Assembly (NCBI GenBank): GCA_030770535.1
Contig: JASVEC010000213.1
Span: 1 to 30,988, forward strand
Direction of reading: 5' to 3'
DNA: 30,988 nucleotides
Source: Batkoa obscura
Lineage: Eukaryota; Entomophthoromycota; Entomophthoromycetes; Entomophthorales; Batkoaceae
The notes under the pieces are model-generated. The model saw only the letters and a program-made list of their open reading frames with translations, was not told the DNA's origin and did not search any database. Made by a program: the position numbers and the translations under genes. Shown here in pieces: positions 11,411 through 20,198 of the stretch (its first letter is position 1; each line of letters opens with the position of its first letter).

Positions 11411-11470
11411 GTTTAATTAATTTCATTAAGTAATAGCATTTAAATATAACAAGGAAGTAGAATACATTAT
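11411..11470 (+). promoter_or_regulatory. Conserved upstream block of the lipase family (lipA)
   Basis: This block lies about 290-350 bp before the lipA ATG. It contains TTAATTAATTTCATTAAG, then AGCATTTAAATAT, then AAGGAAGTAGAATACATT. The same three pieces in the same order lie 240-330 bp before the other lipase copies: 14000-14055, 21533-21590, 25841-25900 and 30907-30960. Conservation may reflect shared ancestry of the flank rather than selection. Confidence 0.6.
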
Positions 11471-11669
11471 AATAGAAACGAAGCTATAGAAGATAATTTA
11501 ATTAAAATAAGGAATTTTTAATAAAATTATGTTGGGGAATACATTTTTATTGGATATATCTATAATAAACAATCTGAACTATTCTTTAGACTTATTTTTA
11601 TCAAGTAATCAGATCATGTAAGTATAAGATTACAACATAGATATAACAAATACATGCTCACTAAAAAAG

Positions 11670-11677
11670 TATAAAAG
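11670..11677 (+). promoter_or_regulatory. TATA box of lipA
   Basis: TATAAAAG, followed by GC, 88 bp before the ATG at 11758. The same motif stands at matching distances before lipB, lipC and the last pseudogene, and as a degraded TATGAAAT before the tandem pseudogene. Confidence 0.75.
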
Positions 11678-11757
11678 GCCTCTAAAATATAGCAATATAT
11701 CTAAAAAAACCTCAGTAACAAACTTATCTATATAATAAACTATAACTCATATCAAGC

Positions 11758-12831
11758 ATGCTCTTAAGTTATAATAGTCCAGTCTTTATTGCCTTATTCT
11801 GTGGGATATCATTAATCCACCAATGTCAAGCTTCCGTAAGCAATTATAGCAGCGCTAATGCCATTGATAAAGGCAGCGCGTCATCATCAGGTAATACAAA
11901 ACCCAGATTAAATAACAGTATTGATGGAAATACAGTTGAAGAAGATTACTTTAAGGATTTGATGGAAAACTTGAACTATTTAAAAGAAAATGTGAAATTG
12001 GAACCACAGGAAGGCCCCACTTCACGTACTTTTGAACCACCAACTCAACTAAAAGTGAGTGATGTTCAAACTAGTAAATATTATGCTAGATTGGCTGGAG
12101 CTGCTTATTGTAATGATGCAAGTTTAAAGAGCTGGTCATGCTCACATTGTAAAGAAGCCCCAGTTCAGCATGTAGCCACTTATTTCGACAAGTCAACGGA
12201 AACTAAGGCTTATTTAGCTGTTGATAAAATCAAAAAAGCAATCACTTTGGGCTTTCGTGGAAGTTCAACATTAAAGAATTTTGTCCAAGACGCCAAATAT
12301 TTTAAGGATCCAATTGTATTCGATAAAAAACAATACAAAGTGCATCGCGGATTTAAACAATGTAGCGATCGATTATTACCAATGTATATTGACAAGTTAA
12401 AAGGTTTATTGAATGAACATAAAGATTATAAATTAGTTATTGTTGGTCATAGTCTAGGTGGTGCAATAGCTACATTAAGTACTTTAATCTTAAGACAAAA
12501 TCTAAACTTGAAAGACGATAGGCTTGCAGTTTTTACTTTTGGTGAACCAAGAGTGGGTGATAAGGAATTTGCACGTTATTTGAATCAACAAACTTTTACT
12601 TTAACTCGAGTTGTTAATGGTAATGACATGGTTCCTCATTTACCTCCACAAATTAAATTGTTGTCCGATTATTATCACCATCACAATGAGATCTGGGTAA
12701 ACGGTAGTAAAGATGTCTATTGTAATGATAACTATCTAGAAGATCCTAACTGTTCTGCTTCAAAATGGTATGCCCCTTCAGTGAATGATCACTTGAAAAT
12801 TTGGGGTATCACATTAGGTGGTAAATGTTAA
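11758..12831 (+). CDS. Secreted class 3 triacylglycerol lipase (Rhizomucor miehei type), lipA
   Basis: Intronless, 357 residues. Residues 1-25 are a signal peptide (hydrophobic FIALFCGISLI). Residues 26 to about 91 form a Ser/Asn-rich propeptide ending in a charged helix (DYFKDLMENLNYLKENVKLE), as in Rhizomucor and Rhizopus lipases. The catalytic domain has the nucleophile S232 in GHSLGG, D290 in NGNDMVPHLPP and H345 in VNDHLKIWG; spacings (58, 55) match those of R. miehei lipase (59, 54). RGSSTLKNF (168-176) carries the oxyanion Ser and the lid hinge. Six cysteines fit the three R. miehei disulfides: C118-C357, C128-C131 and C322-C332; C202 is extra. The enzyme should be secreted and hydrolyse triacylglycerol ester bonds. 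The ATG is supported by alignment with lipB, which has the same length. Residues in the block 12371-12662 are shared almost base for base with the neighbouring pseudogene. Confidence 0.95.
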   Translation: MLLSYNSPVFIALFCGISLIHQCQASVSNYSSANAIDKGSASSSGNTKPRLNNSIDGNTVEEDYFKDLMENLNYLKENVKLEPQEGPTSRTFEPPTQLKVSDVQTSKYYARLAGAAYCNDASLKSWSCSHCKEAPVQHVATYFDKSTETKAYLAVDKIKKAITLGFRGSSTLKNFVQDAKYFKDPIVFDKKQYKVHRGFKQCSDRLLPMYIDKLKGLLNEHKDYKLVIVGHSLGGAIATLSTLILRQNLNLKDDRLAVFTFGEPRVGDKEFARYLNQQTFTLTRVVNGNDMVPHLPPQIKLLSDYYHHHNEIWVNGSKDVYCNDNYLEDPNCSASKWYAPSVNDHLKIWGITLGGKC

Positions 12832-12928
12832 TTATATAATAAATAATAATAAGTTATAATAACAAAGATTGATAAATTTTAGCTTTTTATTTAATTTATT
12901 TCCATTTAAAGCAGATAATTAAGTTATA

Positions 12929-13027
12929 TGGTGATGTATTTTTTGTTCAAGATTTTTACTAATAATCTTTCCACTCAAATAGTGCTTGAAAAGTCGAAAA
13001 AATGGTGAAATCAAAAAAATATCCCCA
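12929..13027 (+). mobile_element. MITE copy 5
   Basis: Begins TGGTGATGTATTTTTTG, ends ATATCCCCA, with TA on both sides (12927-12928 and 13028-13029). It sits 98 bp beyond the lipA stop codon, probably in or near the 3' untranslated region. Unlike most copies, both ends here carry the GGGGAT-type end sequence. Confidence 0.88.
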
Positions 13028-13672
13028 TATAATATCACCCAAAAGTGAGTACATTGAAACATTTAATAATTACAAAAAAACTACAATTTTATTCATTTAT
13101 TAAAACAAAAATTATTTCAAGAAAACAAGACAAATCGGCTGAAAATAAAGTAAATTAAAAGCATATTTGAAGCTGGTTATTATATATACCTAGTTTTATC
13201 AATAGAATATTTTATGGATTTTTAGTATTTTAGTATTTTTAAGATTCAAGAACATTTTCAACTTAGTTTTGGTTTAAAATGACCTTTTAAAAAATCACCA
13301 TAATTTTACAGATGAAATGTAATAGGCTTATAAAATCAGTATCTTTAAAGAGAGCTTCTTTATATTATTGATAATAAAATTATTTTCAATGATATTAGAT
13401 ACAAGTTTTTAATATCAAATATTAAAACTAAAAAATTTAGCTAACAATCTTATTAAATCTTAAACTGCTAAAATGTGAACAAAATACTATAATAAATAAA
13501 CGATCCTATTTATTTTATGACATTTTATTTAAATACTATTAGTTTAGTTAAAATAAATTCTTTCATATTATTAATAGCTTTATGTCTAACTAATGATCTT
13601 GCTTTAATTTAACTTAAAGCTTAAGAGTGTTTAATGCTAGTGCCATTATACCTTTAATTAATATAAATAGTA

Positions 13673-13765
13673 TAGAGGCGTTTTTTAGCTTCATTACTCT
13701 TTCCATCTTAAACACTATTTGAGTAGAAAAATTGTAATTCTTAAACACAAAAATACATCCCCCCA
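13673..13765 (-). mobile_element. MITE copy 6, with an empty site in unit 1
   Basis: Reverse orientation. Begins TAGAGGCGTTTTTTAG and ends ACATCCCCCCA, with TA at both borders (13671-13672 and 13766-13767). In duplication unit 1 (near 11150) the matching sequence reads AAATAGTAAATTGTATTA without any insert, so the element entered at a TA after the duplication. Confidence 0.88.
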
Positions 13766-13999
13766 TATGCTGTATTAAAGTTTTGAATAGATGTAGAAAA
13801 TAAAATCTGAATAGATAAAAAAAATCAAAATGAACCAATCCATTTCTTCTTAGCAAAAAGCTGGACAACAATTGAAGTATATATTTTTGATTTGGTTTAA
13901 ATATATCAAGACATGATGGTGCCAGGTTTTTCTAATAAAAAAGGATACTTGTTTCCTTAGTATTATGATATTGTACACTGCTTTTAAACTAGTGAAATT

Positions 14000-14055
14000 G
14001 TTTAATTATATTAAATGGTAGCATTTATATGATACGATAGTAGAGTATGTTATAG
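14000..14055 (+). promoter_or_regulatory. Conserved upstream block, decayed (tandem pseudogene)
   Basis: TTTAATTATATTAAATGGTA, then GCATTTATATGAT, then a weakly kept GATAGTAGAGTATGTT. This matches the block at 11411-11470 and lies 253-308 bp before the pseudogene start. Confidence 0.5.
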
Positions 14056-14307
14056 TAAAAATAAAACTGTAGCATATAATTTAATTAAAATATGGTGGAT
14101 GTAGAATTTTATTAGATCTATATATGATAACAATCTGAATTATTCGCAAAGCGTGTTTCTACTATATAGTCAGATTACTTACATATAAAATTTTAGTATA
14201 ATTGTAAGAAATATGTAATTATTAGAAAGTATGAAATCCTATAAATTGTATTATCATATTCATTAAACGCCATTATTAAATCTAGCAGCCTATAATATAT
14301 AATATAA

Positions 14308-15368
14308 ATGCTTTAAGCTACAACAACCTAATCTTTATTGCTTTACCTTATAATATAGCATTAATTCATAGTCAAACAAATGGAAATAATCGCAACACTT
14401 CTACACCACTGTCATTATCAATGTCAACATTCTATCGTCAAGTAAGTATAAATCTAGCTTAAACTCAAATACCAATATGAAATCGGCTGAAGATGCTTAC
14501 TTTGAAGACTTGATGGAAAATCCAAACTGTTAAAAAACATACCGAATTAGAACCTTTAGAACAAAACAGATCACAGATGTTTGAAATATAAACCAAATTA
14601 AAGATGAGTGATGTTCAAGTTAGTAAATATTATGCTAGATTGGCTGGTGCTGCTTATTGTAATGATCGAAATTCAAGAAACTGGCCCTACTATCGTTGTA
14701 ATGAAACCCCAATTCAGCATCAAGGAACTCCATTTAACAAAGAACAGGAACCAAAGCTTCTTTAGCATTGATAAAAACAAAAAAGCAATCACTTTAGGCC
14801 TCCATAGAAGTTCAACGTCAAAGAATTTTATCCAAGATGCTAAATATTAAAGGATCTAGCTGTACTAATAACTAGTGGTATAAAGTTGATTGCAGGTTTA
14901 GGCAGTTGGTGATTATTGCCAATGTATATTGACAAGTTAAAAGGTTTATTGAATGAACACAAAGATTATAAATTAGTTATTGTTGGTCATAGTCTAGGTG
15001 GTGCAATAGCTACATTAAGTACTTTAATCTTAAGACAAAATCTAAACTTGAAAGACGATAGGCTTGCAGTTTTTACTTTTGGTGAACCAAGAGTGGGTGA
15101 TAAGGAATTTGCACGTTATTTGAATCAACAAACTTTTACTTTAACTCGAGTTGTTAATGGTAATGACATGGTTCCTCATTTATCTCCACAGATTAAATTG
15201 TTATGCAATTGTTATAATTAAAGTGGGGATATATAGGTAAATGACAAGAAGGATGTATATTTTAGAAATAGCAATTTAGAAGACACTGATCGCTCTGTAT
15301 CAAAATCGTATATTCCTTTGTTGAATGATCATTTATGTATTTAAGATATTAGATTGGGTAGTATATAA
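14308..15368 (+). pseudogene. Decayed tandem copy of lipA
   Basis: A full-length but broken copy of the secreted lipase. It starts with ATG at 14308, where one missing base early in the signal peptide shifts the frame, and further stops and frame changes follow in the propeptide and lid region. Recognisable parts are the propeptide helix (GACTTGATGGAAAA, near 14500), the block KMSDVQVSKYYARLAGAAYC at 14608 on, the lid region near 14800 and a C-terminal end that decays to a stop at 15366-15368. One part does not look decayed: 14911-15202 differs from lipA 12371-12662 at only 4 of 292 positions and keeps GHSLGG and the catalytic Asp region in an open frame, while both flanks have drifted strongly. 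That suggests recent gene conversion. MITE copy 7 abuts its 3' end. Confidence 0.92.
14911..15202 (+). repeat. Near-identical block shared with lipA (12371-12662)
   Basis: 292 bp with four differences, all transitions, compared base by base by eye. Identity drops sharply on each side. It covers the nucleophile elbow and the catalytic aspartate segment. Confidence 0.93.
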
Positions 15369-15459
15369 GGAATGCTTTTTTGATTTCGTTACTTTCTCCA
15401 TTTTTTAAGCGCTATTTGAGTAGAAAAATTGTTAGTGAAATTCTTAAAAAAAGGTGTCA
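15368..15459 (-). mobile_element. MITE copy 7 (one end decayed)
   Basis: Begins AGGAATGCTTTTTTGATTTC directly at the pseudogene's last codon. The core CATTTTTTAAGCGCTATTTG and AAATTGTTAGTGAAATTCTT is well kept, while the far end, normally ACATCCCCA, is not recognisable. Confidence 0.8.
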
Positions 15460-15657
15460 ATATTTTTTATTTATAATTTTTTTACAATGCCCATAAACAT
15501 TATAAAATCTATCATCTAAAAAAATAGAACATATATAATATAAGTATATTATTTGTTATTCTTAAGCCACTATCATTTGATGCCTTAATTCTAATAGGAG
15601 CAGTTTGTAATGATAAAAAGCAAAATCTCAATACCAAGCTATAATATAAATATATCT
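15369..15657. other. Short spacer between the lipase pseudogene and the Atg15-like gene
   Basis: After MITE copy 7 there are about 200 bp of AT-rich DNA. It holds the 3' flank of the Atg15-like gene, which reads toward it. No other feature seen. Confidence 0.5.
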
Positions 15658-17014
15658 TTAATTTGTAAAATCCCATTTAGTACAATCGGTACAATTAGAT
15701 TTTGAGAAGCAATTAACATTTAAGGGTTTGGTATTATTCATCCACTGAACTAAAATATTATCAATAACACCAGCAATAGTATGATGAAGTAACGTTTCAG
15801 ACCATCCCAAATCCTTTTTGGTATCAAATACACATTTAGTAGCTGTGTGACATTTGCTATCCATCCCATAACCAGCAATATAGCAAAGAGATAATGCACC
15901 ATTGCTAAAATAGTAAGTAAAAAGCACATTTTATGTTAAAACTCAAATATTGACTTACCAAGTACCCAAAAATAGAGGATCTGCATTATTACCAAAATGA
16001 AAGATAGCTGGTTTTTGAGTTTTGTTCAACTCTAGACCAAGTCTTCTAGCATAAAGACGATCTGGTGGTGCCTCAAAAGTAACTGCAATCTGGTCATATT
16101 TTAATGCTACTAATGAAGCCAATGCTCCACCCAAAGAATGACCCACCAAAATAAATTGGGCATTGGGGTATTTTTCTCTGGCTTCTTTATAAATTAACTA
16201 TTGTAAAGATAACTGTTAACATTAACCCTCTTTAAGAAACTTGAAACAACATTACCTCTGCACCATGGAAATATGTAGTATTTCTCTGAGCACTTTTATT
16301 TACACATTCGGTATTACACGTTTTATTATCTTTTGCACAAGAGCAAACTTTAGAAAAATCAAAATTAGTGACTCCACAACAACAAGAAAACATTAGGTTA
16401 TCTGAGTCTCTATCTGATGGACTAGTAGAACTATCACCACCTGGTAGATAAGGTGGTGAAGTACCTTTAAATGATATAACCATGTTTTTTTCTTCTCTGT
16501 CTGAAAATATATATCCTCTTATCTTTTTCTTTTTCCACCCGAATGGTTGTTTCTTATTCATTTAATCAAATAAAATTCACAAAAATAAAAACAAACTTAC
16601 TACATCCCACTCCTTCCCAATATCTTCCCAAGGCTTGTCAGGCAAAGTATCATAAGCATGAGCTGCCATTTTAGCTAAGGTCAAAATACCTTCTTTTGAT
16701 TCTAAGGTAATTTCATCGTCGTTGTTAATAAATATCTCATCCTTATCTTTATTAGCAATAAGTACTTTACTAAGGCTCTCTAAATTAAGTTTATAAGTTG
16801 GCGTGTAATCTTTATTCTTATCAGCATCCCATTGTTGGATAGCTGAGTTCTTTTTATTGTTGACTTTAATTTGTGGCTCTGGGGACCCAAAATGAAAGAT
16901 GTGTTTTAGGTTTAATTCATCCGTTTGGCCCTTAATCTGGAATCCAGTTTGCCGCTGTTGTTGACAGTTGGTGGAGGTGAGGAATAATAAATAGTGAAAT
17001 AGTGAAAAATACAT
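15658..17014 (-). CDS. Atg15-like lipase (autophagic body / vacuolar phospholipase family)
   Basis: Four exons, 17014-16601, 16552-16256, 16197-15959 and 15904-15658, with introns of 48, 58 and 54 nt, give 398 residues with frame kept at every joint. The N-terminus is hydrophobic (YFSLFHYLLFLT), fitting the signal anchor of Atg15. Family marks follow in order: FHFGSPEP; FGWKKKKIRGYIFSD; VISFKGTS; the DNLMFSCCCG segment with its Cys-rich KVCSCAKDNKTC tail; VGHSLGGALASLVAL with the nucleophile Ser; VTFEAPPDRLYARRLGL; NNADPLFLGTC with the catalytic Asp; CYIAGYGMDSKCH; a His in LLHHTIAGVID; and a C-terminal CTDCTKWDF close to the C.DC..WEF ending common in fungal Atg15. Known role: lysis of autophagic bodies and MVB vesicles in the vacuole. 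It belongs to the class 3 lipase fold like its neighbours but to a different branch. The divergent spacer 17015-17985 is shared with LYS9. Yeast Atg15 is longer, so this may be a compact form. Confidence 0.9.
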
Positions 17015-17985
17015 TACAAGTCAAGCTTGGTTTAAAAATACAAAAAAAATCTAAAGTTAAAAAATTAATCTGACTAAAATTAAATTTAATCTCATTTTTT
17101 ATCTAATCTAATAGTGACTGTTAAAAATCCTATAAATTTTGCGATTTTGTATAAATTTTGATAAAATTAGTAAAATTTTATCTCCAACAATTTATATCTC
17201 ATTATGAAATAATCTCCACTCTTATTCACCCTAAAATCGTCTTATAAAACCCCACCAATAATAGTCAATACAACTGCCAATGCTTTAGTAAAATAAAGCA
17301 TTCAATTTATCCAGATCAGTTGACCGTGAGAACAAAGAAGAAATGAAACTTTAAGGGGAGTTTAAAAATATTTGAAAATATACCAATAAAATAGCGCGGC
17401 GCTCCAATTTGGTTGGTTAAAAAGACTACTTTCTAATTATTTTCTCTAAACTTAAAGCTGAATTTGAGTTGAGTGATGTCACTGAATAAATGCAGCTGAT
17501 CAAAGCTGTCAAAGTTGATGAAGAGTAGATATAGAATATTATTAAAGATAGAAAATTAAAGCGGATATATGATGGAAAGATAATATAAGGATTTACCTAC
17601 ACTAAAAAATATTTTAAGGGCTATCTTTTATTTTAAGTATTTGTTAAAATTACAGTTGCTATTAGCTAATAGAAATAAAGTTGTAAAACATGGCTCATGT
17701 AACCCAAGTGATAATTTTTTTATTTAACAAATATTAATCATATGACTTCCATCCATTACATTTATTATGTGTTTCAGGGCTAAGTTTCGAGAAAATGATA
17801 GTCACATTGTATAAGTAACCAATAACATTTTTCATTTTAAGAAAGTTTAAGTTTTATATTAAAAAAAGGTGTAAGGGTAATTAGCAAAAGTTTATAATGT
17901 AAACGACAGAAAAAAGTATAAATAAGAAAAAAAAAGTAATGAAATTGACTTTATTTTACTTTGTTTCTTCTAAAATCATTTTTGT
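17015..17985. promoter_or_regulatory. Bidirectional spacer between the Atg15-like gene and LYS9
   Basis: 970 bp between two divergent starts, so both promoters must lie here. A G+C-richer patch near 17390-17520, with GCGCGGCGC and a palindromic GATCAAAGCTGTCAAAGTTGAT-like region, stands out against an AT-rich background. I see no convincing TATA box or known factor site. Confidence 0.45.
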
Positions 17986-19781
17986 ATGAATATGCTTTCC
18001 AACTTTTTAAATGGTAATTCGGAGGTTAAAAAGTAAGTTTATTTTGTACTCATCAAATTATTACAAAGTTTATTTTTACACTATTAGAATTCTACTTCTT
18101 GGTTCGGGCTTTGTTGTACCACCATGTTTGGAATATTTAGCAAAAAATAAAAACAACCAAATAACTATGGGTAAGCTAATTTTACTTACTATTCGAATCC
18201 TAAACCAATTTTCTATTAGCCTCTTTGGACCTTGAACGTGCTTATGAGTTAGCAGCAAAAAGACCAAATATTAAAGTAACTTCTGTTGATGTTACGGATG
18301 ACTCTAGTTTAGATGACTTGATTTCTAAACACGATATAGTCATTAGGTAATATTATTTTACAAAGATACTAAAGTATTACTTATTAATTTAATAACTCCA
18401 GTTTAATCCCTTATATTTTTCATTGCAACGTCATCAAATCAGCGATAAAATTCCAAAAGGATGTGGTAACTACATCTTACATCTCAGATGAGATGGCTAA
18501 GTTTGATGAAAGGTAAACTTAATTCATGATTCATTAACTCCTATTAACAATGGACTTCAGTGCTAAAAAAGCCAATGTTATGATTATGAATGAGATTGGA
18601 CTTGATCCAGGAGTTGATCATTTATATGCTTTAAAAACAATTAATGAAGTACACGAAGAAGGGGGCAAAATCTTATCCTTTTTAAGTTATTGTGGTGGTT
18701 TACCTGCACCTGAAGCTTCCGATAATCCTTTAGGTTATAAATTTTCATGGTCAAGTAGAGGTGTTCTATTGGCTTTAAGAAATTCAGCTAAATTCCTTAA
18801 AGATGGCGAGGTAAAATTAAAATCTAATTCAAAAATTAAAATACTTAGCTTATTGTCAGGTAGTTGAAGTTAAAGGCAGCGAGTTGATGCATTCTGCTAA
18901 AAAAATCGATATTTTACCAGCTTTAGCAGTAGTTGGTTATGCCAATAGAGATTCTTCTGGATATCGCGAAAGATACAATATCCCAGAAGCTAAAAATGTT
19001 TTAAGAGGCACTTTAAGGTATGAAGGTTTTTGTGAATTTATCCAAGCTTTGGTGGATCTCGGATTTTTAAATGATGAACCACAATCTTACCTTACAGATG
19101 AATCTCCAGGTCTTAAATGGAAAGAAGTGCTGTTTAAGGTGCTTGGTATTGAAGAGGACAATGAAGAGTACGGCTTTATTATATTTTTTTAAAACAACTT
19201 CTAATAAATTTATAGGATAGTAAAAATGGCCATTTTTAATAAAATTGAATGGGCTACCAAAGAAATCAAAGAAAAGATATTTAGTGGAATAAGATGGTAA
19301 CCAATAGACAGTAATTTTATAAAATCACTAATACCCAATTTTAGGCTAGGTCTCTATTCCGATGCACCATGTACTAAACGGGGAGGTAATTTATTGGATA
19401 GTTTGTGCGCTACTTTAGAAGAAAAGATGGCTTACGAAGACGGAGAAAAGGATATGGTTCTTTTGCAACATACTTTTGAAGTAGAGACAAAAGATAACCT
19501 AAAACAAACACGCACTTCCACTCTTATTGAATATGGTGAGCAAAATGGTTTCACTGCTATGGCTAAACATGTTGGTATCCCTTGTGCGGTTGCTTGTCAG
19601 TTGATTTTGGATGGTGAGTTTTTAATGATTTTTTATATCTTATTCAATTATTAATGTTTTCATAGGAAAAATGAGAGTACCTGGTGTACATGCTCCTATC
19701 ATTAAGGATATTTATTTACCTTTATTAAAGGAATTGGAAGCTGAAGGTATCGTTTGTAAAGAAAAAATTATTGAACACTAA
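17986..19781 (+). CDS. LYS9: Saccharopine dehydrogenase (NADP+, L-glutamate-forming), Lys9
   Basis: Nine exons give 463 residues (yeast Lys9 has 446): 17986-18032, 18088-18170, 18220-18346, 18402-18512, 18561-18810, 18860-19167, 19216-19296, 19345-19613, 19666-19781. All eight introns are 48-55 nt, and the frame is kept at each joint (1392 nt). The start at 17986 is chosen because only this 47-nt exon joins in phase to KKILLLGSGFVVPP, the NAD(P)-binding GxGxxxxP of the Rossmann fold; a later ATG at 18011 would join out of frame. Other landmarks match yeast: VDVTDDSSLDDL; SLIPYIFHCNVIKSAI; VVTTSYIS; MNEIGLDPGVDHLYALKTI; SFLSYCGGLPAPEASDNPLG; IPEAKNVLRGTLRYEGF; RGGNLLDSLCATLEEKMAYE. The enzyme makes saccharopine from aminoadipate semialdehyde and glutamate, the step before Lys1 in fungal lysine synthesis. 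The sixth donor (19168) is an atypical GTACGG. Confidence 0.95.
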
Positions 19782-20198
19782 GTCTATCTTTTTAAATGTA
19801 TTAAATTTAATTTTCCAAATTATAACTTTCCAAAAAAATGATGTGTGTTAGACTTTTTATCCTTCTGTTTGTCTTATTTTAAAAAGTTTATTAATTTGTG
19901 AAAGGAGCATAGATATTTTTTAAGAGACTCTAAGTGTATGAAGCTTTCTAAAAAATAAACAAAATAGAATAAGCTACTATAAATTAAAATAGAACATAAT
20001 CGAACTTGAACTACAATTGAAAATTATTTAATATTAAAAAATTAGTATTTGATAAAATTAAAAATGATAAGTTTTTTCTAGTACTTTAATTTAATAATTT
20101 AAATATGTATCCAACCTCATCAAATATTATTAACTATGATATTCGATTCAAATAAAGAGCTAAAAACTCAAAACTTTATTAGATATAGTTGATTGAAA
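19782..20198. other. Convergent spacer between LYS9 and lipB
   Basis: 417 bp of AT-rich DNA carrying the 3' ends of both genes. AATAAA-like signals occur on both strands. No transposon copy or open frame is seen. Confidence 0.5.

Larger units (their letters stand above)
9394..11757. other. Spacer between zuotin and lipA, with two MITE copies and a decayed coding-like stretch
   Basis: The first 300 bp (9394-9700) is less AT-rich than the rest and probably holds the zuotin promoter and leader. Open frames overlap there on both strands (see findings), but none has a family match. MITE copies lie at 9862-9960 and 10890-10979. A decayed coding-like segment occupies about 10430-10745. From about 11046 on, the DNA is the lipA end of a duplication repeated at 13616. 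Upstream lipase-family elements (11411-11470 and the TATA box at 11670) are listed separately. Confidence 0.6.
11046..12870 (+). repeat. Unit 1 of a direct duplication (5' flank plus lipA)
   Basis: The DNA from about 11046 through the lipA coding region is repeated, diverged, at about 13616-15368. Shared flank landmarks are TTACACCTTTAATTAATAT (unit 1 near 11111; ATTATACC.. in unit 2 near 13644), TAGTGTAGTTGTTTAATTA and GATAACAATCTGAA-like sequence before the start codon. Boundaries are by eye. Confidence 0.7.
12832..14307. other. Spacer between lipA and its tandem pseudogene, with MITE copies 5 and 6
   Basis: Past the lipA stop come AATAAATAATAA sequences suitable for polyadenylation, then MITE copy 5 at 12929-13027. 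The stretch 13030-13610 is plain AT-rich DNA with nothing recognisable. From about 13616 the sequence repeats the 5' flank of lipA (compare about 11046 on), interrupted by MITE copy 6 at 13673-13765, up to the pseudogene start at 14308. A degraded TATA box (TATGAAAT) lies near 14230. Confidence 0.65.
13616..15368 (+). repeat. Unit 2 of the direct duplication (5' flank plus lipase pseudogene)
   Basis: Diverged copy of unit 1 in the same orientation, about 2.55 kb away. It carries MITE copy 6, absent from unit 1, and its lipase is broken. Confidence 0.7.

Noticed and set aside
14916-15221. A separate small GHSLGG protein
   Set aside because: It is the open remainder of a broken lipase after gene conversion; it lacks the signal peptide, lid and catalytic His.
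15585-15625. Possible lipase fragment (GGAGCAGTTTGTAATGATAA resembles the GAAYCND codons)
   Set aside because: Too short, and gaps are needed to align it; chance is likely.
18011-18013. ATG at 18011 as the LYS9 start
   Set aside because: Spliced through the same donor it joins out of frame to the GSGFV segment; the ATG at 17986 joins in frame.
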